Assembly (NCBI RefSeq): GCF_000346465.2
Contig: NC_034009.1
Span: forward strand, 46,803,657-46,867,656
Direction: 5' to 3'
Length of the DNA: 64,000 nt
Origin: Prunus persica
Lineage: Eukaryota > Streptophyta > Magnoliopsida > Rosales > Rosaceae
Below, in pieces: positions 12,291-25,949 of the stretch. The first letter of the stretch is position 1, and each line of letters opens with the position of its first letter. A program made the position numbers and the translations under genes. The notes under the pieces are model-generated. The model made no database searches. It was not told the origin of the DNA and saw only the letters and a list, made by a program, of their open reading frames with translations.

Positions 12291-12564
12291 TTTTTTAATT
12301 AATAAATTCATGTATTTTATTACAAAATCTTTAATAAAACACACAAAATTCAAATATTATACACATAATTTTTTTTTCTTTTCTCAATAATATATGAGTG
12401 ATTTTTCATAGAACGGACCCCTAGAAAGTCCATAAGAATCCATAGAAGTTTATAAGAATCTATCAAGCTCTACAAGGTTTTTTTCCATAAACTCCCCTTA
12501 ATTTTCTTTCTTCCTTGGATGATCCACGGCTAATTAATTCCCACTATTTACTTCTTTTTTATAA

Positions 12565-12857
12565 TCTATATATATAAAGCAAAAGGCAAAGAATAGTGAA
12601 ACATTTAAAATACCAGAAAATACCTTTAGATAATGCAAACATTAAGAATTGAAATTATTAATTAAATGAGGATAATATGGTAAATTCACACTTTTCATAT
12701 TAAAAAAATAAAAATAAAAAAAATAATTAGATAATGAATCCTATTTTTATGGACTACAAATACCCATTATCTTTTTTAATTCTAAAATAAATTTAAAGTT
12801 TAAAAAAAAAAAAAAAAAAACCTCTCGCAGGTGCAGAAGCGCGTGCAGAGAAGCTAG
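12565..12857 (+). mobile_element. Short non-autonomous Helitron-like element, copy A
   Basis: Starts TCTATATATATAAAGC after an A and ends CTAG before a T. This matches the Helitron rule (5' TC, 3' CTRR, insertion between A and T). A GC-rich imperfect hairpin (CTCTCGCA against TGCAGAG) sits just before the end. A second copy lies at 20544-20831. It has no coding capacity. Confidence 0.7.
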
Positions 12858-12899
12858 TATTAATTAGCACCTATCAATAGCGGATTTCTATCTATTTTG

Positions 12900-14496
12900 G
12901 GTGAAGCGTGAATTATTTTTGAAAATTAGGTAAAAGTTACTCCATTTTCGGTTTGAATAGGTGACCGTTTTGTATGGGAAAGAGGCAGCCAAGAACCTAT
13001 AGCTTCCATGTATTTCCCGCCAATATCGCTTCAGCCTGCCTCTCTCTCTCTCCGTCTTGGTGGTACTGGCCAACTCCCCTTCTGTTTCTCCCCCAAAAAG
13101 AAAGTAAAAAAGAAATAATTCCCTTCCTCAGGTGCGATTGAACTTGACTCTTCATGTCCTGATATCATGTCAGTTCTGTTAAATTTTTCATCCAAGAATA
13201 ATCATTATAATGAAATAAATTTTCTGCGTTTTTCTTTTTTCTGGTAGTGAGAATTTTGATATCTTATAGATGTTATTATGTATGTATGAATTGCTTGATG
13301 AATTTCTCATCTTTCAATGGCTTATCTTTCTCTGAATGTTCTAATGGCCTCCTGTTTCTGAGCATTTGAGGAGACAGATACCATAAGTGGTGATGACAGT
13401 TAGTATACCTGCTTGTGTCGATATAGAAGAAAGATTCACAGAACAGGAACTTAGTGTCTATAACACAGATTAGAAGTTTAGGGTAAGGACATGTTATGCT
13501 TGAGTTAAAGTATAGGGTTTTGGTACAGTTTATCTGTTTTAGACTTGAATTATCATGAAACATTAGCACAACAATTAATTAAATAAGACTCTCATAGAGC
13601 ATGGCTACGTCTGTTAGTTCTAATATATGAAGAATGGATGCTGTGCTCTACACAAGATTTTATTCATTTGTTTTAAACGCATAACATGGCTCCTTTATTC
13701 CTTTGACTCATCTGTCATTTCTTAGAGGGGTGGCGTTGTCTTGCTGACATTCTCCCAATTTTATGTTTATTAGTCACAACGTTGCTCGCTGAAGTATTGA
13801 GTATACTAACCAACTAGATGAGGACTTTGAAAATTGTTTTTTAATTATTAAAAGAAAAAAAGAAAACTATGATTCTTATTTATAGCCCAATCATAAAGCA
13901 AAAAGTATATTTCTTGCATCTATGGTATTTCAGTTTGTTTTCTCATTTTCTGGAAAGATTTGTGATGTCCTGCTTGCTTCTGGTCATTGATGGAAATCAG
14001 TTAGGTAACATCTGTTGCACATGTGCTTGTCTGTAATGCAAATGTTCATTTGTAGTTTTATAACTGTCCTTATGTGTATGCAATATGTATGTCCTGAGGA
14101 AATGGTTTTGTCTGATCTAATTTGGTTCTTATTTCTGATATTTATCAGGGAGCTTTATTAAATCAGTTGAGCAAACTTGTTGACTCCAAGAAATGATATT
14201 AAATGGACACGGAGAGGAGGAAATCATGCTTCAACTTGCCTAACTGCTTGATTATGATGAAGATGGTAGTTTATTCTCAGACATGAGTTTTACTGAGGTT
14301 CATGGGCTTTCCCGTCCAGATGTGTCCTACTTAAGCGACTAGGGGGAAGAGTTCTCCATTATAAGTGGTTATTCTTACGATGATCTTAGATTTTGATTGG
14401 TGATGATATTATGGGCCTATAGTTAGCAATTGTGAGATGAATTAATAAGTGCTATATAGGAAAATACAAAATCATTTTGTGTTTTCGATTGTCAAA
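12900..14496 (+). other. Presumed PLD 5' leader with intron
   Basis: No protein gene is seen. A CAG/GTGCG donor-like site near 13130 and a pyrimidine-rich ATCAG acceptor-like site near 14149 could bound a leader intron of about 1 kb. Several short upstream ATGs lie between 14190 and 14300. An in-frame TAA at 14443 closes the frame above the PLD ATG. The exon borders are inference. Confidence 0.35.
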
Positions 14497-17400
14497 ATGG
14501 GTAATGACAGTAGTGATTGCCAAGAGAGTAATGAGGCTGGGAGTTCTAAAGAATATGTTATCTTGCATGGTGAACTAGATTTGTGGATTATAGAAGCTAA
14601 ATCTCTTCCAAATATGGATTTAACTTCAGAAAGAATGAGACGGTGTTTTACCATGTTTGGAACTTGCTCTGCTCCCTTTGGGAATAGACCTGCTAAAACG
14701 GCTTCAGGCAAACATTCAATGATTACAAGTGATCCTTATGTGTCTGTTTGCCTAGCAGGGGCTACTGTAGCTCAAACCAGAGTAATTTCAAACTGTGAGA
14801 ATCCTTCGTGGGAAGAACATTTTTCTGTTCCTGTTGCTCACCCTGTTGCGAAGGTGGAGTTTCATGTGAAAGATAATGATGTTCTCGGGGCTGAACTTAT
14901 TGGCGTAGTGGAGATATCTATTGATAAAATCATTTCAGGAAAGCCAATGAATGATTGGTTTCCAGTCATTGGCAATCACGGGAACTGTTTAAAACCTTTT
15001 CCTGAATTGCATGTTTCTATTCAGTTTAAGCCAGTTGGAGATAACCCTTTATATAAAAATGGTGTTGGTGCTGGGCCGGAATATAACGGAGTTCCTAATA
15101 CATATTTTCCTCTTCGCAAAGGAGGGAGTGTCACTTTATATCAAGATGCTCATGTACCTAACGATATGCTACCAGACATTGTACTAGATGGTGGAAAAAA
15201 ATTTCAGCAAAGAAAGTGCTGGGAAGAAATATGCCATGCCATTTTGGAAGCTCAGCACCTTATATATATTATAGGCTGGTCTGTGTACCACCGTGTTAAG
15301 CTTGTGAGGGAGCCAACAAAGCCACTACCTTCTGGAGGAGAGTTGACACTTGGGGAGTTGTTGAAATACAAGTCACAAGAAGGGATTCGCGTTGTTATGT
15401 TGATTTGGGATGATAAAACTTCACATGACAAATTTCTTTTAAAAACAGTAATTCCCTGACACGGTGACACCTGAAACTTGGCAAATATTACTTGTTGAAA
15501 ATTTACTATTATTCCTCTTTTAAAATGCAAAAGAGTTTGCAGTTTCCACAATACCAGGGACTTGGATTTTAAATTGTCACAGTAATGGGTACAACAAAAG
15601 TTTTCATAAGCTCCTTTATGTCACTCCCTACTTTTTGTGCAAAGAAGGGTGTTTGAAAAGTTTGAAAGAAAAATATGGTCATATATATATCTAATTACCA
15701 CAGCAGCTTTGGCATTTGCTTTCTCATTTTATAAATAGGAGACATAAGATAGGCTGCTAGAGTTCTTTTGAAGGTTATTATCATTTTTCTTTGAAATATC
15801 ATGATGCAACTTGGTCATTATTTTCATGTGGATTCCTAATGGCTTACATAATCATTCTTGTTGTCAGACAATTTAGCAGAATGCTGCATGCATGACTAAT
15901 GTTAATTCTAGAATCCATTTTATTGATGATGATAGCTTGAATGCAGGAAGGTGTCATGCAGACCCATGATGAGGAAACCAAAAAGTTTTTCAGACATTCC
16001 AGTGTCCATTGTGTGCTTTCTCCTCGTTATGCAAGCAATAAGCTCAGTATTTTCAAGCAACAGGTCTGGAACATCTCTATTTTAGATCTACACTCATCTC
16101 TATTTTACCACCCTTTTTTATTGCAGTTGCTCATTTAAATGGATTCCTCTAGTGCAGGTTGTGGGAACCCTTTTTACACATCATCAGAAGTGTGTGCTTC
16201 TTGACACAGCTTCTGGGAATAATCGGAAACTAACTGCTTTCATTGGTGGTCTGGATTTGTGTGACGGAAGATATGACACTCCCGAGCACAGGCTCTTTAA
16301 GGATCTTAACACGGTGTTTGAAAATGATATTCATAATCCTACATTTCCTGTAAGTGGTTATAGTACCTGTATACAACTCTCTGCATTCTTTGATCTTAAT
16401 GCATGGTAAGATTTGTACTGATGCAGTTCTCTTTATTCTTCTCTCCTTTTTCAGTTTGTCACAATAAATGAGCAATGTTTATTGTTTGCCATTTTTCGTT
16501 TCTCTAATTTACTTTTGATTCTTTTCCATAAAAAAAGTACTTTGGTATAATATTGTTTGGACATACACTTGGTGACCTATAAATTGTTAATTTTTTTAAA
16601 CTGAAATTTTATTGTATTAATTTCAAAATTCAACGCATGTCTGACAACCATTTATTTCAACTTGTTTATCTTGTAACCTTGAACCTAGCGATAGACCACA
16701 ATTAAACTCTGTTGAAGCTTTTATCCAAATAAAGTTGGTTTGAAAGAGACGAAACATATAGAAAATGGAATGGATCCCTGATGATGAAAATTAGATTGGC
16801 AGCACTTGCCAAGATTCAATCTCAATAATGATAATACTATTTATACTAATTGACTGTGTAAACTCTATTTGATTTGCACACAAAGTTATGTATTGAAATC
16901 AGAAGTTTGAAAGAAGAGAAGGATTATAAGAATGGAAAAACAAAAGAAAGAAAAACATAGACTATCCAATAAAAATACTTGAACTCTCATGAATATTTTT
17001 GTACATAATTGCACCTGAAGTGATTGCCGGTGTGCTCTTACAGCAGTTAAAATGATGACAATAGCCGTATTGTATGGTGGCATCTATGTGTTTGTTTTCA
17101 ATAATGTTTCAAAGTGAAATGTCCAATAGAATATGACTTCATTTTAAAAATATATATAGATTATGATTTTCATGATTTATAGTGCCTGGTATGATGTTTG
17201 ACAATATCACCTTACTGTACTTCAAATTGTGTGTGAATTTTTGTCCATGCATGGCTTGACAGCAACCGTGCTAGATGGCTGCCGGTCCACATTGCCATGA
17301 ATTAGTAATGTGGCCTGTCCATTTAAGGCTTGGGTTCTACTATCAGATTATTCTTCATATAACTTTTTCTCTTCTGTTTTTGTTTGTATTTTGTGAAGTG

Positions 17401-20284
17401 ATAGTCATGTTTAATGTATAAATGGCATGTCTTTGTGCTACTACTGATGATGGGTTCAGTTTGCATCTCTTTAGTTGTCTATCTCATAAGTGGTCTTCCT
17501 TTTGTTGAACAAAATCCTCCTTTTGCTGAACAAAATGATAAATATAAGTAGAACTTCCCAATTTCAAATATAATGTTTTGACAGTTCTATTTTTTGTAAC
17601 ATGTACAGCCTAACACTTATGGCCCAAGGGAACCATGGCATGATTTACACTGTAAAATTGAGGGTCCTGCTGCATATGATATATTGACAAATTTTGAACA
17701 AAGATGGAGGAAAGCCAAAAAGCGCGACTTCAAGATAAAAAAGGTCACTAATAGGCATGATGACGCCTTGATAAGGCTAGACCGTGTTTCATGGATAGTC
17801 TCTCCATCATCTGGTCGTGATGGGGATCAAAACGTACGTGTTAGCAGTGAAGAAGACCGTGAGAACTGGCATGTTCAGGTAGGGAAGCAAAAGTTTCAGT
17901 GATTACAGCTTAATCGTACAACTCATTTCAATGAAAACTTTACACAGATTGGTCAGTTTTGACTCTTGTTTGATAGGTATTCAGGTCCATTGATTCAGGA
18001 TCGGTGAAGGGATTTCCAAAGGGTGTTCAGGATGCTGAAGCTCAGGTTAGCAGAACTAGCTTTATTCGTATGTATTCCTCATAGAGTTTTCTATTTATTA
18101 TTCTTTTTACTCGAGATTATGGAGTTAACCAACTTGATTAGTTAGTCCTACCAGGATTTTTGTTCATTAATCATAAACAGACAGGTCAACTTTTTGAGCA
18201 TGCTATCTGCGTTTTGAGCTTTCATCAAATTTATGCAACCAAAAAAAAAAACCTCTTTTTAATCTGGGTTTCTCTTCTTGCAGAATCTTATTTGTGGAAA
18301 GAATTTGAAAATAGATAAGAGCATCCATGTTGCATATATTAAAGCAATAAGATCAGCGCAGCGCTTTATATACATAGAGAACCAGTATTTTGTTGGATCT
18401 TCATACTACTGGCCATCCTACAAAAATGCAGGTAAATTACAGCTTAGTTGCTGATGCTGTTATGATTACACTTTCAACTACTAATATCTGGTTGCTTCAG
18501 TACGTCATCCTTTTTAATACACCGACATTCATGTTATTTACATTGTTCATATTTTTCCCTCTCATTTTTCATTATATAGATTGTTACACTACCGTCAAAG
18601 TATATGTGTTAACATTGTGATTTTCTACGTAGAGAGAACTTTCTCCTGGATCTTATAGATACATTGTGATTTTCTACGTAGTTCAATTTGCATATTAGAG
18701 TAATAAGTTTGGCCAAAAACTTGACATTGAATGTTCTTAAATTCTCTTTCTAATATCTGAAGATGCAAATCGAAATACCTTATGATGTTGCAGATGCTAA
18801 ATCCAAATATTCTTAGCATTCTTTTATTTGAATTTAATGTCCTTTGAATGTACAGTTTTTGGTTCTCTTTAGATATTTTGCAATATCACCACCACATTTT
18901 TTGGACATGTGTTTGAGATCTCGGTGTTATAACAGGCGCAGATAACTTGGTCCCAATGGAACTGGCCCTAAAAATTGCCAGCAAAATCAAAGCAAATGAG
19001 CGTTTCTCTGTGTACATAGTGATACCTATGTGGCCAGAGGGCGTGCCAACCGCCTCGGCTGTTCAGGAAATTTTATACTGGCAGGTTAGACCATTCTATC
19101 ATTTGTGACACTGCAAAAAAACTCCTTAATCTCTTTACCTTTAAAATGTATAAAATATAAAAAAGTTATCAACCATTCTTTCTTACTTTGTATAGGAAGG
19201 TTCATGCTTGAAAATGCATAGAAAGGTTCATATTTTGTATGCCTTAAATGATACGGTAACTTTTGTTAGCTTGATATGTATTGCTGGCCTATTCCCTAAC
19301 AACTTAAATTTTTGAGGTATAGTGGTTGTCTAAATCTATTTTACCACAGGCACAGACAATGGTTATGATGTACCAGGTCATTTCAAAGGCCCTTGAAGAT
19401 GCAGGCCTTTTTGATCAGTATCATCCACAGGATTTTTTGAACTTTTACTGCCTTGGTCAGCGTGAAGCCCCATCTTCAAGAAGTTCATCCCAAACTAATC
19501 AGCCAACTGATAATCGTGGACTGGTATACTTATTTCTCCATTCTGGTAAACCAGTAGTTAATATTTTATTGCACACCAAATGCATAGACGGGTTCTGAAT
19601 TCTGATGGCTTTAAGATCAAACGAAAAGCCACTAATGTTTCTCTCTCTCTCGTTAACAGGCATTAGCTCAAAAGTTTCGCCGGTTTATGATTTATGTTCA
19701 TGCCAAAGGGATGATTGTTGATGATGAGTATGTAATCATGGGATCTGCAAACATTAACCAAAGATCAATGGATGGTTCAAGGGACACAGAAATTGCTATG
19801 GGTGCTTACCAACCACACCATACATGGGCAGCTGAAAAGAATCTTCATCCACATGGCCAGGTTTGAAACCCTTCAGCAACTCTAATTACTCAGTAGAATG
19901 CCCAAAATGCAACTTCAAAACTAGTTTTAATTCTATGCATGCATTCCTTCCCATATTGATTAAAAGCAAATTTGGTTTGATTGGATGCAGGTATATGGCT
20001 ACCGAATGTCTCTCTGGGCTGAGCACCTTGGTGGACTTGAGGAGACTTATCAAGATCCTGAGAGCCTTGAATGTGTTAAGCGTGTCAGCGAGATTGCCAA
20101 ACAGAACTGGAAAGCATTTGTGTCTGAGGAGCATAAGGAAATGAAGGGACACTTGATGCAGTACCCAGTTCAGATTGGCAGAGACGGACAAGTCAGTTCA
20201 TTGCCAGGATACGAATCGTTTCCTGATGTTGGTGGTAAAATTCTTGGAGCACCCACCAACCTTCCCGATGCTCTAACAACATAA
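14497..20284 (+). CDS. PLDDELTA: Phospholipase D, delta-type (C2-PLD), 10 coding exons
   Basis: Hydrolyses membrane phospholipids to phosphatidic acid in stress signalling; delta forms are typically at the plasma membrane. Exons: 14497-15447, 15947-16063, 16158-16349, 17609-17878, 17977-18045, 18284-18431, 18936-19084, 19350-19523, 19660-19860 and 19991-20284. All introns are GT-AG and the frame stays open for 854 codons (Arabidopsis PLD delta has 868). A C2 domain covers about residues 20-190 ([21 protein letters not shown]). The two catalytic HxKxxxxD motifs are complete: H365/K367/D372 (HHQKCVLLD) and H704/K706/D711 (HAKGMIVDD). IENQYF and [12 protein letters not shown] are present, and it ends LPDALTT. 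The ATG at 14497 is the first in frame after a stop at 14443. It gives MGNDSS, an N-myristoylation-like start. Confidence 0.93.
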
Positions 20285-20543
20285 CCAGTTAATTAAGACT
20301 TGGAAAGCAAGCTTTAACATAAGAGTTCCAACATGTTAAAACACTCATGCATGTGTGATGTACAGTGTGGTTAGTTTCAAAGGGAAATTTTGCTTCCATA
20401 TAAATTCAGACTGCCCAACTTTAACATACCTTTATTCCAATGCCAAGCAGCTTTAACATATCCACAAATTTTTGCTGTACATTTTCTGCACTTCCATAAG
20501 GTCTCATATTTTTGTCATTTTGTACATAAATAATATCCTAGTA

Positions 20544-20831
20544 TCTATATATATAAAGCAAAAGGCAGAGAACGGTGAAACATTCAAAATACCAGAAAAT
20601 GCCTTTAGTTAATGTAAACATTAAGAATTCAAATTATTAATTAAATGAAGATAATATGGTAAATTCACACTTTTTCATATTTAAAAAAATTAAAAGAAAA
20701 AGAAAAAGCAGATAATGGATCCTATTTTTATGAAACACAACTACCCATTATCTTTTTTAATTCTAAAATAAATTCACTTATTTTTTAAAAAAAACCTCTC
20801 GCAAGCGCAGAAACGCGTGCAGAGAGGTTAG
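20544..20831 (+). mobile_element. Short non-autonomous Helitron-like element, copy B
   Basis: Same family as 12565-12857, with a shared TCTATATATATAAAGC start and GTGAAACATT, TACCAGAAAAT and CCCATTATC blocks. The end has a stronger hairpin (CCTCTCGCA against TGC-A-GAGAGG) followed by TTAG and a T. It is flanked by A and T, as expected for Helitron insertion. It lies about 260 bp after the PLD stop, at the left edge of the tandem duplication. Confidence 0.68.
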
Positions 20832-21107
20832 TTATTAATAAAAATCTATATATATAGAGTCAGAAGGTCTTAAAACTGGAACATTCAAAATTTCACATTT
20901 ACCCTTGGTTAATGAAAATACTAAAACGTAAGACCATTCACAATCTATTAAAAGAAAAAAATTAAAAACATATACTGCAGTTGTCCGTATTAAAAAGATA
21001 TTTACAAAGAGGATCATATCTAAGACTTTGGGTCATATCTAATACAGTTTAATAACGAAGAAGAAAGAAGAGGTTAAACTCAATGTTCAAACACCTTCCA
21101 TTCTTCT

Positions 21108-21181
21108 GACCGCATAGCGCAGTGGATTAGCGCGTCTGACTTCGGATCAGAAGGCCGTGGGTTCGACTCCCACTGTAGTCG
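21108..21181 (+). tRNA. tRNA-Arg(TCG), copy 1, one acceptor-stem mismatch
   Basis: A full 74-nt cloverleaf with no intron. The anticodon stem TCTGA/TCAGA encloses loop CTTCGGA, giving anticodon TCG. The T arm is GTGGG-TTCGACT-CCCAC and the discriminator is G. The acceptor arm GACCGCA faces TGTAGTC, so the fourth pair is C-A rather than C-G. A T-rich stretch follows within about 10 nt as a Pol III terminator. Confidence 0.9.
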
Positions 21182-21537
21182 ATTTCATTTTTAGAAGGAG
21201 GAAATCTTTGAACACTGACTTCCGGAAATTGAAGTCTTTTCAGGTTGTTTTTTCCTATTATTTTTGGTTTCTGTGAAGATTGGGGAAGACTAGAGGTAAG
21301 AAATGGAACATCTTGTGCTGTGGGTTTTATGTTGATATTTTTCTTTTCTTCAATTAAGCTCAACTATTGTCTTAGGGAGGCACAACTGTAAATTTTACAT
21401 GATGCAAAATTTCAATCAATTTCGGTAATTAAGCACACAAATTTTAATTTGTTTCTGTCTTTATAATGGGAACTTGAAGTCTTCTGGTACGTTTATCTTT
21501 CAGGTTGATTGTGGGGCTTTACACATTCTGGGTAAAA

Positions 21538-24500
21538 ATGGCTTCCATGGAACAACCCTCACCTCTGAAGCGGCGTGAGGCTTCTGCATCAAGAAAAGAT
21601 GATAAACTTATCATAACTCCTTTAGGAGCTGGTAATGAAGTCGGCCGCTCTTGTGTGTATTTGTCCTACAAAGGGAAAACTGTGTTGGTATGCCATTAAC
21701 ACAAATGCAATATCTTTTTTTGAGTATTGAATCTAGAGTTATTCTTCTTCTCTCTCTTTATTCTAATATTTTTTTTCTCATCTTTCTTGCTTTTGTGATT
21801 TTGGTTTACCTTCCCATGAATGATAGTTTGATTGTGGAATTCACCTCGCATATTCGGGCATGGCTGCTTTGCCGTACTTTGATGAGATTGATCCTTCCAC
21901 AATTGATGTCGTCCTCATTAGTCAGTATGTTTTTTTTATCTTAATTTTTTATTTATTTTATCGTATGCTTAACTCATAAGTCATAGCATCAATACTGCAA
22001 TGTCCTTGCTTCTCCTGCAGCTCTAGTATTTTATGTGTCAATTGCTTATGAAATGATAAAACCATCAGACATGACCCGTTGGGTCAAAAAATTTCTTATT
22101 TTAATTGAACGATCCAGAAGAAGTGATGGTTTGTTAAGAGAAAAAAAAATTATGTCTGAAGTTGAATTAATGGCCAATCACAGGAATCCGTTTTGGTTTT
22201 GAAGTTCTTAAGGTGGAATAGATTATTATGAGGTTTGGAAAGAGGCGAAAACTGAAAACGTTTTGTTTTGATTTGGGTAGCAGAAAACCTAGACTTGGTC
22301 ACAGCTGTTTGTGGTGTCAATGCAATCACACTAATGCAGGAATTGAAATAAAAAAAAGAGGAAGGAAAAAAAAACACAATTGTTAGGAATCTTTCATCCA
22401 AAAAAAAAATTTGTTAAGAATCCCTTGTGGCCAGAGTTGCATGAGATAATGTTCAAATATGGCCTTATACCTTGGTAGTTGTTGAGACTCATTTTCCATT
22501 AGAAAAAAGAGAGTTAAATTTAAGGTGCTTAGATTCCCGAATTCTTATAGGACTGGATTTAAGGCCAATGGGACCCAAATTCTTATAGGACTGGACTTTC
22601 AAATAGGTATATTTCAGCATATGATGAATAGGTATGTCTGCCGATATGTAGGTTGAGTGATCCTGAAAAGATTACTTTTTTTAAATATGGATTTAATGTA
22701 CGCGAGCTCTTTAAGATGTGATTATTTTAATAAATTTATTGAATATTATTGAAGGAAAAAGTCAAATAATATATCATGAATTCTTCTCATGTTTTTATTT
22801 ACAAGTGATATTGTCTGGAATTTCATTTTCTTACCATTTTCTCTTGTCTATTATGTCTCCATGATCAATAATTCCTTCTGAAATTTTGCTGCTAAGAGGG
22901 GTGTGGTCCCCTTCCCCTTAATTCTCAAATTTACATATTTTACATTACAAAAGATACAACACATAAAAAATACTAGTAGTAATTGGCATTAGAATCAAAG
23001 TGGATCAGCAGTTCGCAAAAGATACATCCCTCATCCTACAGTTGATAGAAAACCACAAACAAAATAAACGAGCAAATATCCAACCAACCAAGCAGAAAAC
23101 ATAACAAAAGCCACCAAAACAACAATCAGGAAATCGAAAGGTTCTCTTCTTAGGGCCAGTTGTACTGTGCTCTTCTTGACAATCACATAAAGATTTTTTA
23201 TAACATGTAAGAAGTCTTGCACCATGCACAACCACATTGTATTCTACACATCGGACTTTTTTTTTTTTCTTTGGCAACATGGTTATAGATGTGTCTGATT
23301 TCACCTTTTGCTGCCAAAGTTATGTGTGGAAGTGTTACCTCATTATTGTAGACTCTTCATCCAATTGTACTAATATTTATTAGGTCATACTTTTTGCTTG
23401 CAGTTTTCACTTGGATCATGCCGCTTCCCTACCTTACTTTCTTGAGAAGGTTTTCACTTTCTGAATGAATAAATATATAATTAGTTTGTATTTTATTTTC
23501 CAGGGAGCTAATATCTCTATAACTTTTGATAGACCACATTCAAAGGCCGAGTCTTTATGACTTATGCAACAAAGGCCATCTACAAGTTGCTTTTGACGGA
23601 TTATGTGAAAGTGAGCAAAGTTTCAGTTGAAGATATGTTGTTTGATGAGCAGGACATAAATGCCTCAATGGATAAAATTGAGGTTTGTTGTCTTCCCATG
23701 ACCTATGTATTTATTGCCATCGATTTTTGTTCCCAACTGAACCTCCTTTCACAGATTTATGTTAAATTTGAGTTATGTTGTTTCTAATGATGTATGTTTG
23801 AACCAACCAAAATTTTCCAGCATTCCAGCTTGTAGTTGTGGCTGTGTTTCATGGGGATGTATGTTTTCTCTCTGCCAAAATTCCAAGTGATTTGTGCAGA
23901 AAAAGTAGTGCTTTCAAGAATCTGAGTTCAGTCGGCATTTGTTGACCCGGTTAATATTTTAGTTTGGTGCAGGCCAGTTGGTGATATTAGGACTTTGAAT
24001 TGGTTAACATTTTGGTCATTGATAGACTCAACCTCACCATCTTTACATCATTATCCATTTATCTCTATTCAGTACAGTCTTAATCTGAATACTGGTTTTC
24101 GATCCTTAATCCTTTACACCCAACAAGACATGAATGATTTTCTCATGATTATTGTCTAACAGTGTATGATAATTGTAGGTTATTGATTTCCATCAAACAG
24201 TAGAGGTTGAGGGCATTCGATTTTGGTGCTATACTGCTGGTCATGTCCTTGGTGCTGCTATGTTTATGGTTGATATTGCCGGCATTAGAGTCCTGTACAC
24301 TGGTGATTATTCACGTGAAGAAGACCGGCATCTCCGTGCTGCTGAGATCCCACAGTTCTCCCCTGATGTATGCATTATTGAATCCACGTATGGTGTACAG
24401 CACCATCAACCTCGGCACATCAGAGAGAAGCGATTTACTGATGTTATCCATTCAACCATCTCTCAAGGGGGTCGTGTCTTAATTCCTGCTTTTGCACTCG

Positions 24501-25813
24501 GCCGTGCCCAAGAACTTCTCCTGATCCTTGATGAGTATTGGGCAAACCATCCTGATCTCCAAAATATTCCTATTTATTATGCTTCCCCACTTGCAAAAAG
24601 ATGTTTATCTGTATATGAGACATACACCCTTTCCATGAACGATAGGATCCGCAATGCGAAGTCAAATCCCTTCATATTCAAGTACATATCACCACTAAAG
24701 AGCATTGAAAATTTCAAAGATGTAGGCCCGTCAGTGGTGATGGCAAGCCCTGGTGGTCTTCAGAGTGGGCTGTCAAGGCAGCTATTTGATAAGTGGTGCT
24801 CTGATAAGAAAAATGCGTGTGTTATTCCAGGTTATGTGGTTGAAGGGACACTAGCTAAAACAATCATCAATGAACCGAAGGAGGTAACTCTTATGAATGG
24901 ACTCACTGCTCCTCTCAACATGCAGGTCCATTACATTTCATTCTCTGCTCATGCAGACTGTTTTCAGACAACTGCATTTTTGGAAGAGCTGAGGCCTCCT
25001 AATATAATCCTTGTTCATGGAGAAGCTAATGAGATGGGGAGGCTCAAACAGAAGCTGATGACCCAGTTTGCTGATCGTAACACCAATATCCTCACCCCAA
25101 AGAATTGTCAGTCTGTTGAAATGTATTTTAACTCACAGAAAATGGCAAAAGCTATTGGAAGGCCTGCTGAGAAGACCCCCGAAGTTGGTGAAAGTATCAG
25201 CGGTTTACTGGTAAAAAAAGGCTTTAGTTATCAAATAATGGCTTCTGATGATCTTCATGTCTTCTCACAGCTGTGCACAGCAAATGTCAGACAACGGATT
25301 ACTATCCCGTTTGCTAGTGGCTTTATTGTGATAAAACACCGGCTTAGCCAAATATATGAGAGTGTAGAGTCTTCAGTGGATGAGGAATCTGGAGTGCCAA
25401 CATTGCGAGTGCATGATCGGGTGACGGTGAAGCAGGATACAGATAAACACATTTCACTACATTGGTCGTCAGATCCTATAAGTGACATGGTGTCAGACTC
25501 CATTGTGGCTCTTATTTTGAATATCAACCGAGAAGTCCCCAAGGTAGTTGTTGAATCAGAGGACGTAAAAACTGAGGAAGAGAACGGGAAGAAGGTGGAA
25601 AAGGTCATTCATGCACTTCTTGTATCACTCTTTGGGGATGTGAAGCCTGGAGAAAATGGGAAATTAGTGATTACGGTTGATGGGAATGTGGCACAGCTTG
25701 ATAAACAGAGTGGGGATGTTGAGAGTGAACATGAAGGTCTCAAGGAAAAAGTAAAGGCGGCAATTCGTCGAATCCAAAGTGCAGTGAAGCCAATCCCTCT
25801 TTCTGCAACTTAG
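21538..25813 (+). CDS. CPSF73-I: CPSF73-I, pre-mRNA 3'-end endonuclease (copy 1, intact)
   Basis: Nuclear endonuclease of the cleavage and polyadenylation complex; it cuts pre-mRNA before poly(A) addition. Coding exons: 21538-21687, 21827-21924, 23404-23449, 23533-23682 and 24179-25813. All introns are GT-AG and they join to 692 codons (Arabidopsis 693). Metallo-beta-lactamase motifs are complete: HFHLDH at about 83-88, GHVLGAA (H170), YTGD (D191). The beta-CASP part has IIESTYG, FSAHAD (H406) and LVHGEANEM (H428). It ends [11 protein letters not shown]. Odd points: Leu replaces the conserved Pro in GIHPAYSG; MTYATKA replaces MTHATKA (shared with copy 2); Cys-Phe replaces Tyr-Ala after HAD. 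Its last exon departs from the Arabidopsis protein at more sites than copy 2 does. It is the only copy able to make the whole protein. Confidence 0.93.
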
Positions 25814-25949
25814 CTGCATTGCTTCGATGTTTACGTTGCTGTATTTTGAGTTACTTTTGAATTTTGTAAGTTAACAGATGAATACTAAACCCATGTATGT
25901 AAGTTACAACAGCTAGACACTTCAATTCAAAGGATTGGGAACCCTAGTA

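Noticed and set aside
14449..14496. Upstream extension of PLD to 14449
   Set aside because: That codon is GTG, and the first ATG in frame is 14497, after a TAA at 14443.
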